From Lachnospiraceae bacterium (GTDB lineage: Bacteria > Bacillota > Clostridia > Lachnospirales > Lachnospiraceae), in NCBI GenBank assembly GCA_017635395.1, contig JAGBLN010000049.1, forward strand, positions 1 through 46,565: a DNA stretch of 46,565 bases. Reading direction: 5' to 3'. The notes beneath the pieces are model-generated. The model was not told the origin of the DNA. It saw only the letters and a program-made list of their open reading frames with translations, and did no database searches. How positions within the stretch are numbered: position 1 is the stretch's first letter; every line of letters begins with the position of its first letter. Made by a program: the position numbers and the translations under genes. This document shows, one piece after another, positions 1-7,541 of the stretch.

Positions 1-31
1 TAGTAAGCGAAATTAATAATTTCGCTTACTA
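1..31. repeat. Perfect inverted repeat at window edge
   Basis: Arms agtaagcgaaatt (2-14) and aatttcgcttact (18-30) are exact reverse complements around a 3-nt loop; bases 1 and 31 can also pair. No T-run follows on either strand, so a simple terminator is not obvious. It lies downstream of the asparaginase gene on the minus strand and beside a second palindrome at 103-137, so both may belong to one dispersed repeat. Confidence 0.6.
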
Positions 32-102
32 TAAGCCTCCGGCAGGATGCGCACGGATTTTGTAAGGAAATTTGCCGCTTTCAGCGGCCAAAATCCGGCG
101 CA

Positions 103-137
103 GCAAACGCCAAAACGAAAAGATTTTTGGCGTTTGC
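103..137. repeat. 13-bp stem palindrome in asparaginase 3' region
   Basis: gcaaacgccaaaa (103-115) pairs perfectly with ttttggcgtttgc (125-137) around a 9-nt loop. A smaller stem, gccgc (74-78) with gcggc (84-88), lies beside it. The stretch 1-254 holds no gene I would defend; it reads as a palindrome-rich repetitive intergenic region. Copies elsewhere in the genome cannot be seen from here. Confidence 0.55.
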
Positions 138-254
138 TATACATTATAGCATAATCATTGGACATCTTCCATTGTGACTCATTGCATAACCGGGCCCTGA
201 TCATCGTGGAATATTCAATATGATTAGTGTTGAGAGAAAATCTTACGGTATAGG

Positions 255-1214
255 TCACCCAAGCATCAGCCGGCAGTAAACCGCCGTGGGGGAGATTTCA
301 CTGACGGTGTTTATATGCAGGTTTTCAAATTCTTTTGTGCTTTCGTAGGACGCCCCGCCGTAAACTCCGGTCAGGTATACGGGGATATTCCTTTGGAATG
401 CTTCCCGGAAAAAAACTTTTGCATTTTCGGATACGGTATTGATAGTTCCGGAGTGGAAGCTTTCATGGAGTATGTACCTGATAGAGTCAGGTATATCCGG
501 ATAAACCATGCCGGGAAAAGGCCTGACATGGAGTATATGCCTGTTATCCTCCGTAAGACCGGCGATGCTGACCGGAGTGTCAGTCAGCTGCCTTAATGAT
601 GAAAGGTCTGAAATATAGCGTGCAGTATCATATTCATTGCTGAAGACGAAAGCCTCATTATCCCAAACAGCTATATGCATGGTTTTTAATGAGAACAGCT
701 CGTCGTTAAATGGCTGTGCTTCCAGAAGGTATATAGGCCGGTGGATATAAACTGAATTATCATGGTTCCTGTAGGGAACTACTGTGCCGTTAAAGTTTCC
801 GAATTTTATTATATTTATAGCAGCATGAAGATTGTCCAGGGCATTGGCCCTGGGGTCTTCCGGAGGATAGGCTGATGATACAAAGCATATGGGAATGCTG
901 TCCGCCGGTATAAGCAATGAAATTATATCTGCTGAAAATAAAAGCGTATCTGTTCCGTGGGCAATTATGATGCCGTCATATCTGTCTGATGCAAGGGCGT
1001 CGTTTACAGTTTCCGACAACAGCTTTATATGAGCTCCGTCATTGTTTTCGCTGAGTATAATATACGGAGAAATGGCATCAAAAGAAAAGTCGATGCCATG
1101 TATCTGTTTATAGCTGTCTATCAGCCTGTAAGGGATTTCCGGATCGGTGGATATGATGTCATCCTGTGTGCGGCTGCCTATTGTTCCGCCTGTGAAAATA
1201 AAAAGTATGTTCAT
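255..1214 (-). CDS. Asparaginase family protein (type I-like L-asparaginase)
   Basis: 319 residues. This family hydrolyses L-asparagine to aspartate and ammonia in the cytoplasm. The first catalytic block TGGTIGS is at residues 8-14 and the second, HGTDT, at 86-90; together they supply the two nucleophilic threonines and the Thr/Asp/Lys triad region of the asparaginase/glutaminase fold. The length suits the bacterial type I enzyme, and no signal peptide is visible, which fits a cytosolic form. The C-terminal half is less typical, so a related amidohydrolase role is possible. It stands alone on the minus strand, divergent from the riboswitch-mntP unit. Its start codon has no clear Shine-Dalgarno sequence. 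Confidence 0.85.
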   Translation of the reverse strand: MNILFIFTGGTIGSRTQDDIISTDPEIPYRLIDSYKQIHGIDFSFDAISPYIILSENNDGAHIKLLSETVNDALASDRYDGIIIAHGTDTLLFSADIISLLIPADSIPICFVSSAYPPEDPRANALDNLHAAINIIKFGNFNGTVVPYRNHDNSVYIHRPIYLLEAQPFNDELFSLKTMHIAVWDNEAFVFSNEYDTARYISDLSSLRQLTDTPVSIAGLTEDNRHILHVRPFPGMVYPDIPDSIRYILHESFHSGTINTVSENAKVFFREAFQRNIPVYLTGVYGGASYESTKEFENLHINTVSEISPTAVYCRLMLG

Positions 1215-1304
1215 AGGGGTATTTTAACATAATCATAAGGTGATAGCCATTAGTAAGGAACTGTGATATTTTTGGACGTTAGCATAGACTATTTGATGTT
1301 TTCA

Positions 1305-1334
1305 TTGACTAACAAAAATGCACGCTGATAGACT
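1305..1334 (+). promoter_or_regulatory. Candidate promoter of riboswitch-mntP
   Basis: A -35 box TTGACT (1305-1310), an 18-bp spacer and a -10 box TAGACT (1329-1334) preceded by TGA give an extended -10 sigma-A promoter. Transcription would begin near 1341, exactly where the riboswitch core starts. Confidence 0.55.
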
Positions 1335-1339
1335 AAAAT

Positions 1340-1500
1340 GGCAGTGAGGGAGTAGCAAGCGCCTGCGCAGTAAGTCAACATAATGGTTATAAGAACCTGG
1401 CTTACTTTAAATTGCGAGACTCATGTGCAACCGGTAAGCGGCTGTGCGTGGGCTATATTAATCAGATGTACGCCGCTTTGAATAAAGCGGTTATTTTTAT
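1340..1500 (+). ncRNA. yybP-ykoY manganese riboswitch
   Basis: The 5' conserved block gggagtag (1348-1355), the central aagtcaacata and the second conserved loop tgcgagact (1413-1421) match the yybP-ykoY family (RF00080), which senses Mn2+ and often controls the Mn exporter MntP. The next gene is mntP, which supports the assignment. The expression platform holds a terminator hairpin at 1473-1490. The segment agcggc (1437-1442) can pair with gccgct (1472-1477), so an alternative fold could open the terminator. I infer that Mn2+ binding raises mntP expression; exact aptamer boundaries are approximate. Confidence 0.85.
1473..1500 (+). terminator. Riboswitch-controlled intrinsic terminator
   Basis: ccgcttt (1473-1479), a gaat loop, aaagcgg (1484-1490), then a T-rich run (1491-1502). 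It sits between the aptamer and the mntP ribosome-binding site, as expected for transcriptional control. Confidence 0.7.
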
Positions 1501-1516
1501 TTCTGGAGGAAATATC

Positions 1517-2134
1517 ATGGGTTTAATAGAACTAATGATGCTTGCAGTCGGCCTTTCCATGGATGCTTTTGCGGTATCAATCTGCAAAGGACTTTCGACA
1601 AAAAAGATCACGATGAAGGAATGTGCTATTTGCGGCGTCTGGTTTGGCGGCTTCCAGGGACTTATGCCGTTCATAGGATTCCTGGTGGGCAGCCGTTTTG
1701 AATTTATTATAAACAGGATCGCACCTTGGCTGGCATTTTTTCTTTTGGCGGTCATAGGCATAAATATGCTGAAAGAGGCTTTTTCGAAAGAAGAGGAGGA
1801 GATTGAAGCCGGCTTTGGAATAAAGACAATGTTTATGATGGCAGTTGCAACTTCGATAGATGCGCTGGCTGTCGGTATTACATTTGTAGCCGTTCCTGTA
1901 AAAATCCTGAATGCATCCGGATTAATTAATACAGCGGTTGCATGTGTTTTGATCCTTATTACAACTTTCCTTATTTCGGCGGCAGGGGTACGCATAGGGA
2001 GCGTTTTTGGGACGAAATATAAGTCCGGTGCCGAGGCTGCCGGCGGAATAGTACTGCTTTTGATAGGCATAAAGATTCTGCTTGAGCATTACGGTGTGAT
2101 TGCGCTTGTTCTTTCCATGCTGACCGGCAGGTGA
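1517..2134 (+). CDS. mntP: Manganese efflux pump MntP
   Basis: 205 residues starting at the ATG at 1517, which has a good Shine-Dalgarno site (tggagga, 1504-1510). The frame stays open further upstream, but that would run through the riboswitch. The protein has six hydrophobic segments. Two internally similar halves each carry an acidic signature within a helix: SMDAFAVS near the N-terminus and SIDALAVG near residue 115, the expected metal-path aspartates of this family. MntP exports excess Mn2+ across the cytoplasmic membrane. Control by the upstream yybP-ykoY riboswitch is the known arrangement. The next small ORF begins 3 bases after its stop codon. Confidence 0.93.
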   Translation: MGLIELMMLAVGLSMDAFAVSICKGLSTKKITMKECAICGVWFGGFQGLMPFIGFLVGSRFEFIINRIAPWLAFFLLAVIGINMLKEAFSKEEEEIEAGFGIKTMFMMAVATSIDALAVGITFVAVPVKILNASGLINTAVACVLILITTFLISAAGVRIGSVFGTKYKSGAEAAGGIVLLLIGIKILLEHYGVIALVLSMLTGR

Positions 2135-2137
2135 CAG

Positions 2138-2462
2138 GTGTTTGTGGCTGACAATGAAGTGCTGGTGGAATGGAATCCGCTTATTGAACGGATGAATTCG
2201 GATGAACCGGCTGCGGCTGAACCCTCATCGCCACAGCTTACGGATGAATGGATAGAGGAAACATATGCATCATCCATAAACGGAAAGGAATGGTATTACG
2301 AGACCGTTACAATAAGTGAAATTGAAACGGAAGATATTCTATATTCTGTCGGATGATATTGAAGAGACCGACTACGGCTATAAAAGCATTTTTACTTATG
2401 CAAAGCCGGGGGAGATACAGTATGCAGGCAACCATGGGGCATACATAAGCGATAAGCAGTGA
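2138..2462 (+). pseudogene. Small hypothetical gene, apparently frameshifted
   Basis: A GTG-start frame begins 3 bases after mntP and encodes 72 residues (2138-2356), with no family I recognise; it is acidic and rich in Glu, Ser and Trp/Tyr. Its frame ends at gtc-gga-tga. Removing one g at about 2350-2353 (gtcggatgat to gtcgatgat) lets the reading continue as another 35 or so plausible residues (DDIEETDYGYKSIF...) to a TGA at 2460-2462. That suggests an original protein of about 107 residues broken by one inserted base, or a sequencing error. The gene could equally be only the 72-residue form. No signal peptide or membrane segment is seen. Confidence 0.4.
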
Positions 2463-2465
2463 TGT

Positions 2466-3434
2466 TTATACTCCCCCTAATATGCCTCGCATGAAATCTA
2501 TCCGTTGCAGGAGGATTGCCTTTGTGATCTCGCTGTTCTTTGCTATCTCAAAGGCATGCACGGTTCCTTTGGTGTCATTAAGTACAACACTGCAGCCCTC
2601 TTCTTTAAGTCTTTTTGCATATGCTATGCCGTCATCATGTAGGGCGTCAAATTCAGCTGTTTCAATGTATGTATCCGGCATGTCCTTTAATGAGACTGCC
2701 TCTATAGGAGAACGGTAATCATTGCTGCCGTAGTATTCTTCGGGACGACAGAGCCGGTAGTATTCTCTTATTGATTTGGCGTTGCATACAGGCACATCAG
2801 TGTATTTTTTCATGGATTCCGTATTCAGTCTTACATCAAGGCTGGGATAGAATAGTGCCTGTGCAAGCGGAAGCTGAACATTCCTGTCCCTTGCCATAAG
2901 GCAAAGGGCAGCTGCAAGTGTCCCACCGGCACTGTCACCGGCTGCAATGATTTTTTCCGGATTTATATGAAATTGTTCCGGATTATCTATCAGGTGTTTG
3001 TATATTTCGAATATCTCTTCCTGCTGTATGGGAGGCACCTGGTAGGGGGCAAGGTCATACATGGGCATTACCACCCTGCAACGTAAGCTTTTTGCAACAA
3101 GCCTTGCAAAACGGTAGTGATATGGCAGGGCCGGAAGCAGGAAGGCTCCGCCGTGTATGAAGTACAGACAGGGGGCGTTCTCATCCGGTGCAAGATTCTT
3201 TGAAGAGTAGATAAGTGTCCTTATCTTTTTTTTCTGTGAAAAGGCGGATCTTAGTCTGATGTGCTTTACATCAAAATCTTCCGTAGATCTTTCCCTGTGC
3301 ATCCGTCTGTGGAAAAGCAATTGTATGCTCCTGACCTGGGAAAGCGTTTTCGGAACAGGTATCCCTTTAAGCTTTTGAAAATCTGGATGTATCGCCAGTG
3401 TTGAATTTGTTTTTTTAGAGTTTCTTTTTGTCAT
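2466..3434 (-). CDS. Alpha/beta hydrolase, HSL-family esterase
   Basis: 322 residues of the hormone-sensitive-lipase (bacterial group IV) esterase type. The oxyanion-hole motif HGGAF is at residues 94-98 and the nucleophile elbow GDSAGG at 166-171 (Ser168). The acid is probably Asp263 in EFDALHDDG, and the base is His293 in GTVHAFE, so the full catalytic triad is present. It has no signal peptide, so it is probably cytoplasmic and acts on short-chain esters or acylated small molecules. It diverges from the NRPS-like gene across a 163-bp region, so a link to that gene's product (release or deacylation) is possible, but this is inference. Confidence 0.88.
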   Translation of the reverse strand: MTKRNSKKTNSTLAIHPDFQKLKGIPVPKTLSQVRSIQLLFHRRMHRERSTEDFDVKHIRLRSAFSQKKKIRTLIYSSKNLAPDENAPCLYFIHGGAFLLPALPYHYRFARLVAKSLRCRVVMPMYDLAPYQVPPIQQEEIFEIYKHLIDNPEQFHINPEKIIAAGDSAGGTLAAALCLMARDRNVQLPLAQALFYPSLDVRLNTESMKKYTDVPVCNAKSIREYYRLCRPEEYYGSNDYRSPIEAVSLKDMPDTYIETAEFDALHDDGIAYAKRLKEEGCSVVLNDTKGTVHAFEIAKNSEITKAILLQRIDFMRGILGGV

Positions 3435-3457
3435 AATATTTTGAAAATCAAAGTAAT

Positions 3458-3486
3458 TTGTTATTGTTTTTTCCCTGTAAGATAAT
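3458..3486 (+). promoter_or_regulatory. Promoter of the NRPS-like gene
   Basis: TTGTTA (3458-3463), a 17-bp spacer and GATAAT (3481-3486) form a good sigma-A promoter. It would give a leader of about 105 nt before the ATG at 3598. Confidence 0.55.
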
Positions 3487-3597
3487 ATATACTTTTATTT
3501 GTGATTACAAGTACCAAGTAAATGAATTCAGTATATGACATTATGGATCGGGCATTGTAGGACATTTCGGATCAGCAAATTAAAAAAGGGGGAAATT

Positions 3598-6500
3598 ATG
3601 GCTGAAAAAGAATATACTGCGTTAACCTACGAAAACACAAAGACCATCAGGGACATGATAGACAAGTCTGCTGCCGAATTTACGGACAGGGCTTATCTGC
3701 GTTATGAGTACAATGACCTGATCTATGACATCAGTTATGAGAAGTTTGCGGGACTCTGCAGGATCGTGGGTTCTTATGCCAACAGGATGCGTACTGAACT
3801 GGGAAGGACTGTTAATATAGCTCTTTTCGGTTCCTCAAGCCATCATTATCTGCCGGTCCTTCTTGGCGTAATGGGTTCGGGCAATGTCGTTGTGCCGCTG
3901 GACGTCCAGATGGACAGGGAGCACCTTGCGGACAGCTTGATAAGGTCCGATGTGGATGTGCTTTTTTACGACTGGGAATATGAGCCTATAGTTTCGGCTG
4001 CAAAGGATATGTGTCCTGATGTGAAAGAATACTATTCGCTTCAGTCTGTAAAAGGTATAAAGAGCTTGAACGATATTCTCCGGGACAGCCGCTTTTCTGC
4101 CTCTTCCTGGGCAATGGATGGGGATGAGGATTCCGTATCCCCGGATGATCTTGCGATGATACTATTCACTTCCGGAACCAGCGGAAAGAGCAAAGGGGTA
4201 ATGCTTACCAACGGTAATCTTACGGATAACGTATTCTCGCAGGTAGTACCTGAACCCCCCGGAGAGATAGTTTACTTAAATGTTCTTCCCATACATCATG
4301 TATTTGCGATAAACTGCGATTTTCTGATCGGACTTTCTGTAGGTGCCACTGTAGCGCTTAACGGACAGCTTTCGATGCTTGCAAAGCACCTTTTGGTATT
4401 TGAACCGTCAGTCATACATATGGTTCCAATGATCGCGAAAGCACTGTACAACAAGATAGCTCTGATGGCTGAGCAGGACAGTGCGCTTACGCCCAGGGAT
4501 CTGATACATATGGTATACGGAAAGAACTTGAACAGGCTTGTATGCGGCGGCGGCGGGCTTCCGGCCGACCTTGCGCTCAGGTATGTTGATGCAGGCGTTC
4601 TGATAGGTCAGGGCTACGGAATGTCGGAATGTGCACCTCTGATCTCATCCCCGGATTATAATAGACCTGATAAAGTGACCAGTGCCGGTAAGGTGGTAAA
4701 GAGATGTGAAGTACGTGTACAGAACGGAGAGCTTCAGGTAAAGAGCCCTTCTGTTATGAAAGGCTATTACAACGAGCCTGAGCTTACAAAGGCTACATTT
4801 ACAGAGGACGGCTGGCTTAAGACCGGTGACGCGGGTTATGTGGATGAGGAAGGATTCATCTATCTAACAGGACGCATAAAGAACCTGATCGTCTTAAGCA
4901 ATGGTGAAAATGTTGCGCCTGAGGAACTGGAAGGTCTCTTTGCAACTGAGCCCCTTGTACAGGAGATACTTGTATATGGTGAGGATGATGTGCTTCAGTG
5001 CGAGATATATCCCAATTTTAAATATGCGGAGAGCATGGGAGTGCAGGATGTATTGGCAGAGCTTGAGAATGTGGTAAAGCGTGTGAATGAGACACTGCCG
5101 AATTACAAACGTATATTAAGAACATCAATGAGGAAGGTTCCTTTCCTAAAGACCAGCTCTAAGAAGATAATCCGCGGCGAATTCGAAAAGGAAAGGGCTG
5201 CAAGAAAGAAATCCGATATTGAAGTAAAGCTTCCGGAGAACGAAGACCAGAAGAAGATCTACGATGCCTGCGCTCACTGCCTGGCACATAAGAGGTTCGG
5301 CATTGATTCAGATCTTTTCACCTGCGGGCTTGATTCCTTTGCCAGCATAATGCTCCTTACGGAACTGCAGGAAAAATGTGATTTCTCCATGACTCTTACG
5401 GAGCTCATGGCAAATCCTACGGTAGAGAAGCTTGCAATGCTTAAGGCAGAAAAGGACAGCGCCGGAAGCGTGGACTATACGGTAAGGGAAGTATATCCCC
5501 TTACAAAGCTCCAGATGTATTTTGCTTATGTGATGAGGGGCAATACCACCGCAAACCTTCCTTTCTTCTTTAAGCTTGATGAGAAGATCGATATGAACAG
5601 GATGAAGGAGGCAATATACAAGCTCTTTGATATACACCCTGTGCTGAGGGATGTGATACAGCCCGGCGAAAACGGAATGCTTGCGAACTTCCGTGACGAT
5701 AAGCGTGAGATCGACATAGAGTTCATGACCATGTCTGATGCGGAATGGGAGGAAAAGAGGCGTACCCTCCTTGTTCCTTATATGTATACCAAGGGCGAAA
5801 AGCTTTATCATATAGGACTTTATGAGACACCTTCCAGCAAGTACATTCTGTTCGATGTGGCCCACATAATCGGAGACGGAATGACCATGAACATCCTGCT
5901 TGAGGACTTAAGCAATCTTTATCTTGGCAGGGAAGTTAAGAAATCTGATTATACTTACTACGAGTACATACTTGATGAGTATGACAGGGAAGCAAAGGGA
6001 ATCAGAGACAGGGATGTTGCCTTCTATCAGGATTTCCTTAAGGGCTACAGGGTGGACAGAAACGTCCTGGCAAAGAAGGACAGCTATGACCTTAATACTG
6101 CCCACAATGCGGTACTCAGCGGTAAGTTTAAGAGTCTGGATATCAAGACTGTCCAGGGTTACTGTAATGAATACGGTGTATCCGAAAATGCTGTGTTCCT
6201 TTCAGCATTCAGTTATCTGGTTGGGCTCTGGGGTATGGGAGACGATGTTGTTATCTCCAGTATCCACAGCGGAAGGACCGACGGCAGATGGATGCGTTTA
6301 GCCGGATGTCTTTTCGTTACATACCTTTTCAGATACAAGAGGGTTCCTCATGAGACAGTAAAGGATATGGTAAAGCGTAATGCCGATCAGATACTCCATA
6401 CCATGGAATGTCATATGGCTACACAGCATAACGACGAGATGTTTATCCAGTACCAGGGCGACATCCTTACCATTCCTCAGATAGGCGGTGAACCTGCCCA

Positions 6501-7239
6501 GTCAATGCACCTGCAGCTTGACTCGCTTCCTTTCCACCTGATGATACATCAGAGGAACGGCGGTTATGTATATGAGCTCAGGTACTGGGAGAACCGTTAT
6601 GACAGGGAGATGCTGGCTATCTTCATGGAGGCAATGGACAATGTTATCTTCGCAATGTCAGAGGAGAGGTCAGCAAGGCGTCTTAAGTATCATTTAAGCC
6701 CCAGGCTTTATCCCAAGCACTTTACCGTTACTGCAGGAAAGCTTAATTCAGCTCTCGGAATGCAGCTTGTAAAGGGATTGGATGATGATGCTGAAGTTAA
6801 GCCTTATATTCTTGATGATCATGGAAAGAAAAAGCCTTATGGTGCATGGGGAAGATTATACATCCTGGATGTAAAGACGGATGATGATCTTGAATCCATA
6901 GAGAGCCTGTATTCGCCGGGAACTCTTTACGATACGGGAATTGAGGCAAGGATCACTCCTAAGGGTGAAGTGGAAGCTCTCTACCAGTCCGGAAGGGTTA
7001 TACTCAGAGAGTCCCTTACAGGACGGTTTTATCCCAATCTCTTTGAGCTTGAGAAACTCTGCAATACTTTCCCAGGCGTAAAGGAGACAAAGGCATATGT
7101 TGAGTATGGTACCAACAATGCTTTCAATCAGGCTGTGGATATAAAGACTGACAAGGAAATCGATACGGAAGCACTTCAGAACTTTGTGGCTGAGCGTATG
7201 GGCAAGCATATGGTACCGACTACGGTGAAGATAGTTTAA
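3598..7239 (+). CDS. NRPS-like protein: adenylation, carrier, condensation, partial second adenylation
   Basis: 1213 residues from the ATG at 3598, preceded by aaaaaggggg. An adenylate-forming domain spans about 1-535: P-loop FTSGTSGKSKG at 190-200, GYGMSE at 339-344, TGD at 409-411 and the C-terminal catalytic lysine region SSKKIIRG near 520-527. The acyl-CoA-ligase look suggests a fatty or aryl acid substrate. A carrier domain follows (about 548-615) with GLDS at 577-580; Ser580 is the phosphopantetheine site. A condensation domain covers about 630-1020 with HIIGDG (His756, Asp760), but the first His of HHxxxDG is Ala755. Residues 1075-1213 resemble only the end of another adenylation domain (YDTG, ITPKGEVE, SGR, MVP). 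There is no thioesterase or reductase domain. The product is unknown; the divergent esterase is the nearest candidate partner. Confidence 0.85.
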   Translation: MAEKEYTALTYENTKTIRDMIDKSAAEFTDRAYLRYEYNDLIYDISYEKFAGLCRIVGSYANRMRTELGRTVNIALFGSSSHHYLPVLLGVMGSGNVVVPLDVQMDREHLADSLIRSDVDVLFYDWEYEPIVSAAKDMCPDVKEYYSLQSVKGIKSLNDILRDSRFSASSWAMDGDEDSVSPDDLAMILFTSGTSGKSKGVMLTNGNLTDNVFSQVVPEPPGEIVYLNVLPIHHVFAINCDFLIGLSVGATVALNGQLSMLAKHLLVFEPSVIHMVPMIAKALYNKIALMAEQDSALTPRDLIHMVYGKNLNRLVCGGGGLPADLALRYVDAGVLIGQGYGMSECAPLISSPDYNRPDKVTSAGKVVKRCEVRVQNGELQVKSPSVMKGYYNEPELTKATFTEDGWLKTGDAGYVDEEGFIYLTGRIKNLIVLSNGENVAPEELEGLFATEPLVQEILVYGEDDVLQCEIYPNFKYAESMGVQDVLAELENVVKRVNETLPNYKRILRTSMRKVPFLKTSSKKIIRGEFEKERAARKKSDIEVKLPENEDQKKIYDACAHCLAHKRFGIDSDLFTCGLDSFASIMLLTELQEKCDFSMTLTELMANPTVEKLAMLKAEKDSAGSVDYTVREVYPLTKLQMYFAYVMRGNTTANLPFFFKLDEKIDMNRMKEAIYKLFDIHPVLRDVIQPGENGMLANFRDDKREIDIEFMTMSDAEWEEKRRTLLVPYMYTKGEKLYHIGLYETPSSKYILFDVAHIIGDGMTMNILLEDLSNLYLGREVKKSDYTYYEYILDEYDREAKGIRDRDVAFYQDFLKGYRVDRNVLAKKDSYDLNTAHNAVLSGKFKSLDIKTVQGYCNEYGVSENAVFLSAFSYLVGLWGMGDDVVISSIHSGRTDGRWMRLAGCLFVTYLFRYKRVPHETVKDMVKRNADQILHTMECHMATQHNDEMFIQYQGDILTIPQIGGEPAQSMHLQLDSLPFHLMIHQRNGGYVYELRYWENRYDREMLAIFMEAMDNVIFAMSEERSARRLKYHLSPRLYPKHFTVTAGKLNSALGMQLVKGLDDDAEVKPYILDDHGKKKPYGAWGRLYILDVKTDDDLESIESLYSPGTLYDTGIEARITPKGEVEALYQSGRVILRESLTGRFYPNLFELEKLCNTFPGVKETKAYVEYGTNNAFNQAVDIKTDKEIDTEALQNFVAERMGKHMVPTTVKIV

Positions 7240-7247
7240 ATTAAGTG

Positions 7248-7379
7248 AAACTTCCCACATTTAGTATACATATATAGGAACGACAGCCCATCGTGCTTTT
7301 TCGAACCGAGGCAACGCCTCGTGACTGTTCGAAAAGCACTCCGGGCGTCGTTCTGGATAGTTCTGTGAGTGGGAAGTTT
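7248..7379. repeat. Large nested palindromic element
   Basis: The outer arms are aaacttcccac (7248-7258) and gtgggaagttt (7369-7379). Inside them, gaacgac (7278-7284) pairs with gtcgttc (7347-7353), gccc (7286-7289) with gggc (7343-7346), gtgctttttcgaa (7293-7305) with ttcgaaaagcac (7328-7339, one bulge), and cgaggc (7307-7312) with gcctcg (7316-7321). The result is one long, nearly continuous cruciform 9 bases after the NRPS-like gene. It may end transcription or be a small dispersed (REP/MITE-like) element. It occupies half of the gene-free stretch 7240-7541; the rest is the leuC promoter and leader. Confidence 0.65.
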
Positions 7380-7390
7380 ATATTAAGAAA

Positions 7391-7419
7391 TTGTAATTTT
7401 AACTTATGTCTACTATAAT
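7391..7419 (+). promoter_or_regulatory. Promoter of leuC-leuD-ruvA-ruvB
   Basis: TTGTAA (7391-7396), a 17-bp spacer and a perfect TATAAT (7414-7419). The predicted start near 7426 lies just before the closing stem of the leader structure at 7431. Confidence 0.65.
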
Positions 7420-7425
7420 ATCATT

Positions 7426-7541
7426 TAAATGTCGAAAGCAGCCGGCACCACACAGGATTTCCTGTAAGGGATCATTTGTCTGATCTTAAGAGGCGGTGGC
7501 AGTTACTTTCGACCAAGTATATCAAGGAGGTTTATATAATA
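7426..7541 (+). promoter_or_regulatory. Structured 5' leader of leuC (candidate regulatory RNA)
   Basis: gtcgaaag (7431-7438) pairs with ctttcgac (7506-7513) and closes a multi-branch region. Inside are acagg-attt-cctgt (7452-7465) and gatca (7470-7474) with tgatc (7481-7485). The leuC Shine-Dalgarno site aaggagg (7524-7530) follows just after the closing stem. I see no T-box sequence, no leucine-rich leader peptide and no obvious terminator, so I cannot assign it to a known class. A protein-binding leader or an undescribed cis-regulatory RNA is possible. Confidence 0.4.

Noticed and set aside
13-258. 81-residue minus-strand ORF starting GTG inside the asparaginase stop
   Set aside because: Most of it reads through the palindromes at 1-137, the composition is unlike a protein, and there is no ribosome site; it looks like a repeat-derived open frame.
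1412-1516. Longer start of MntP upstream of 1517
   Set aside because: It would translate the riboswitch; the ribosome site and the family start both favour 1517.
7426-7541. T-box leader at leuC
   Set aside because: No AGGGTGGNACCGCG-type T-box sequence and no specifier-loop pattern was found; the leader is therefore described only as structured.
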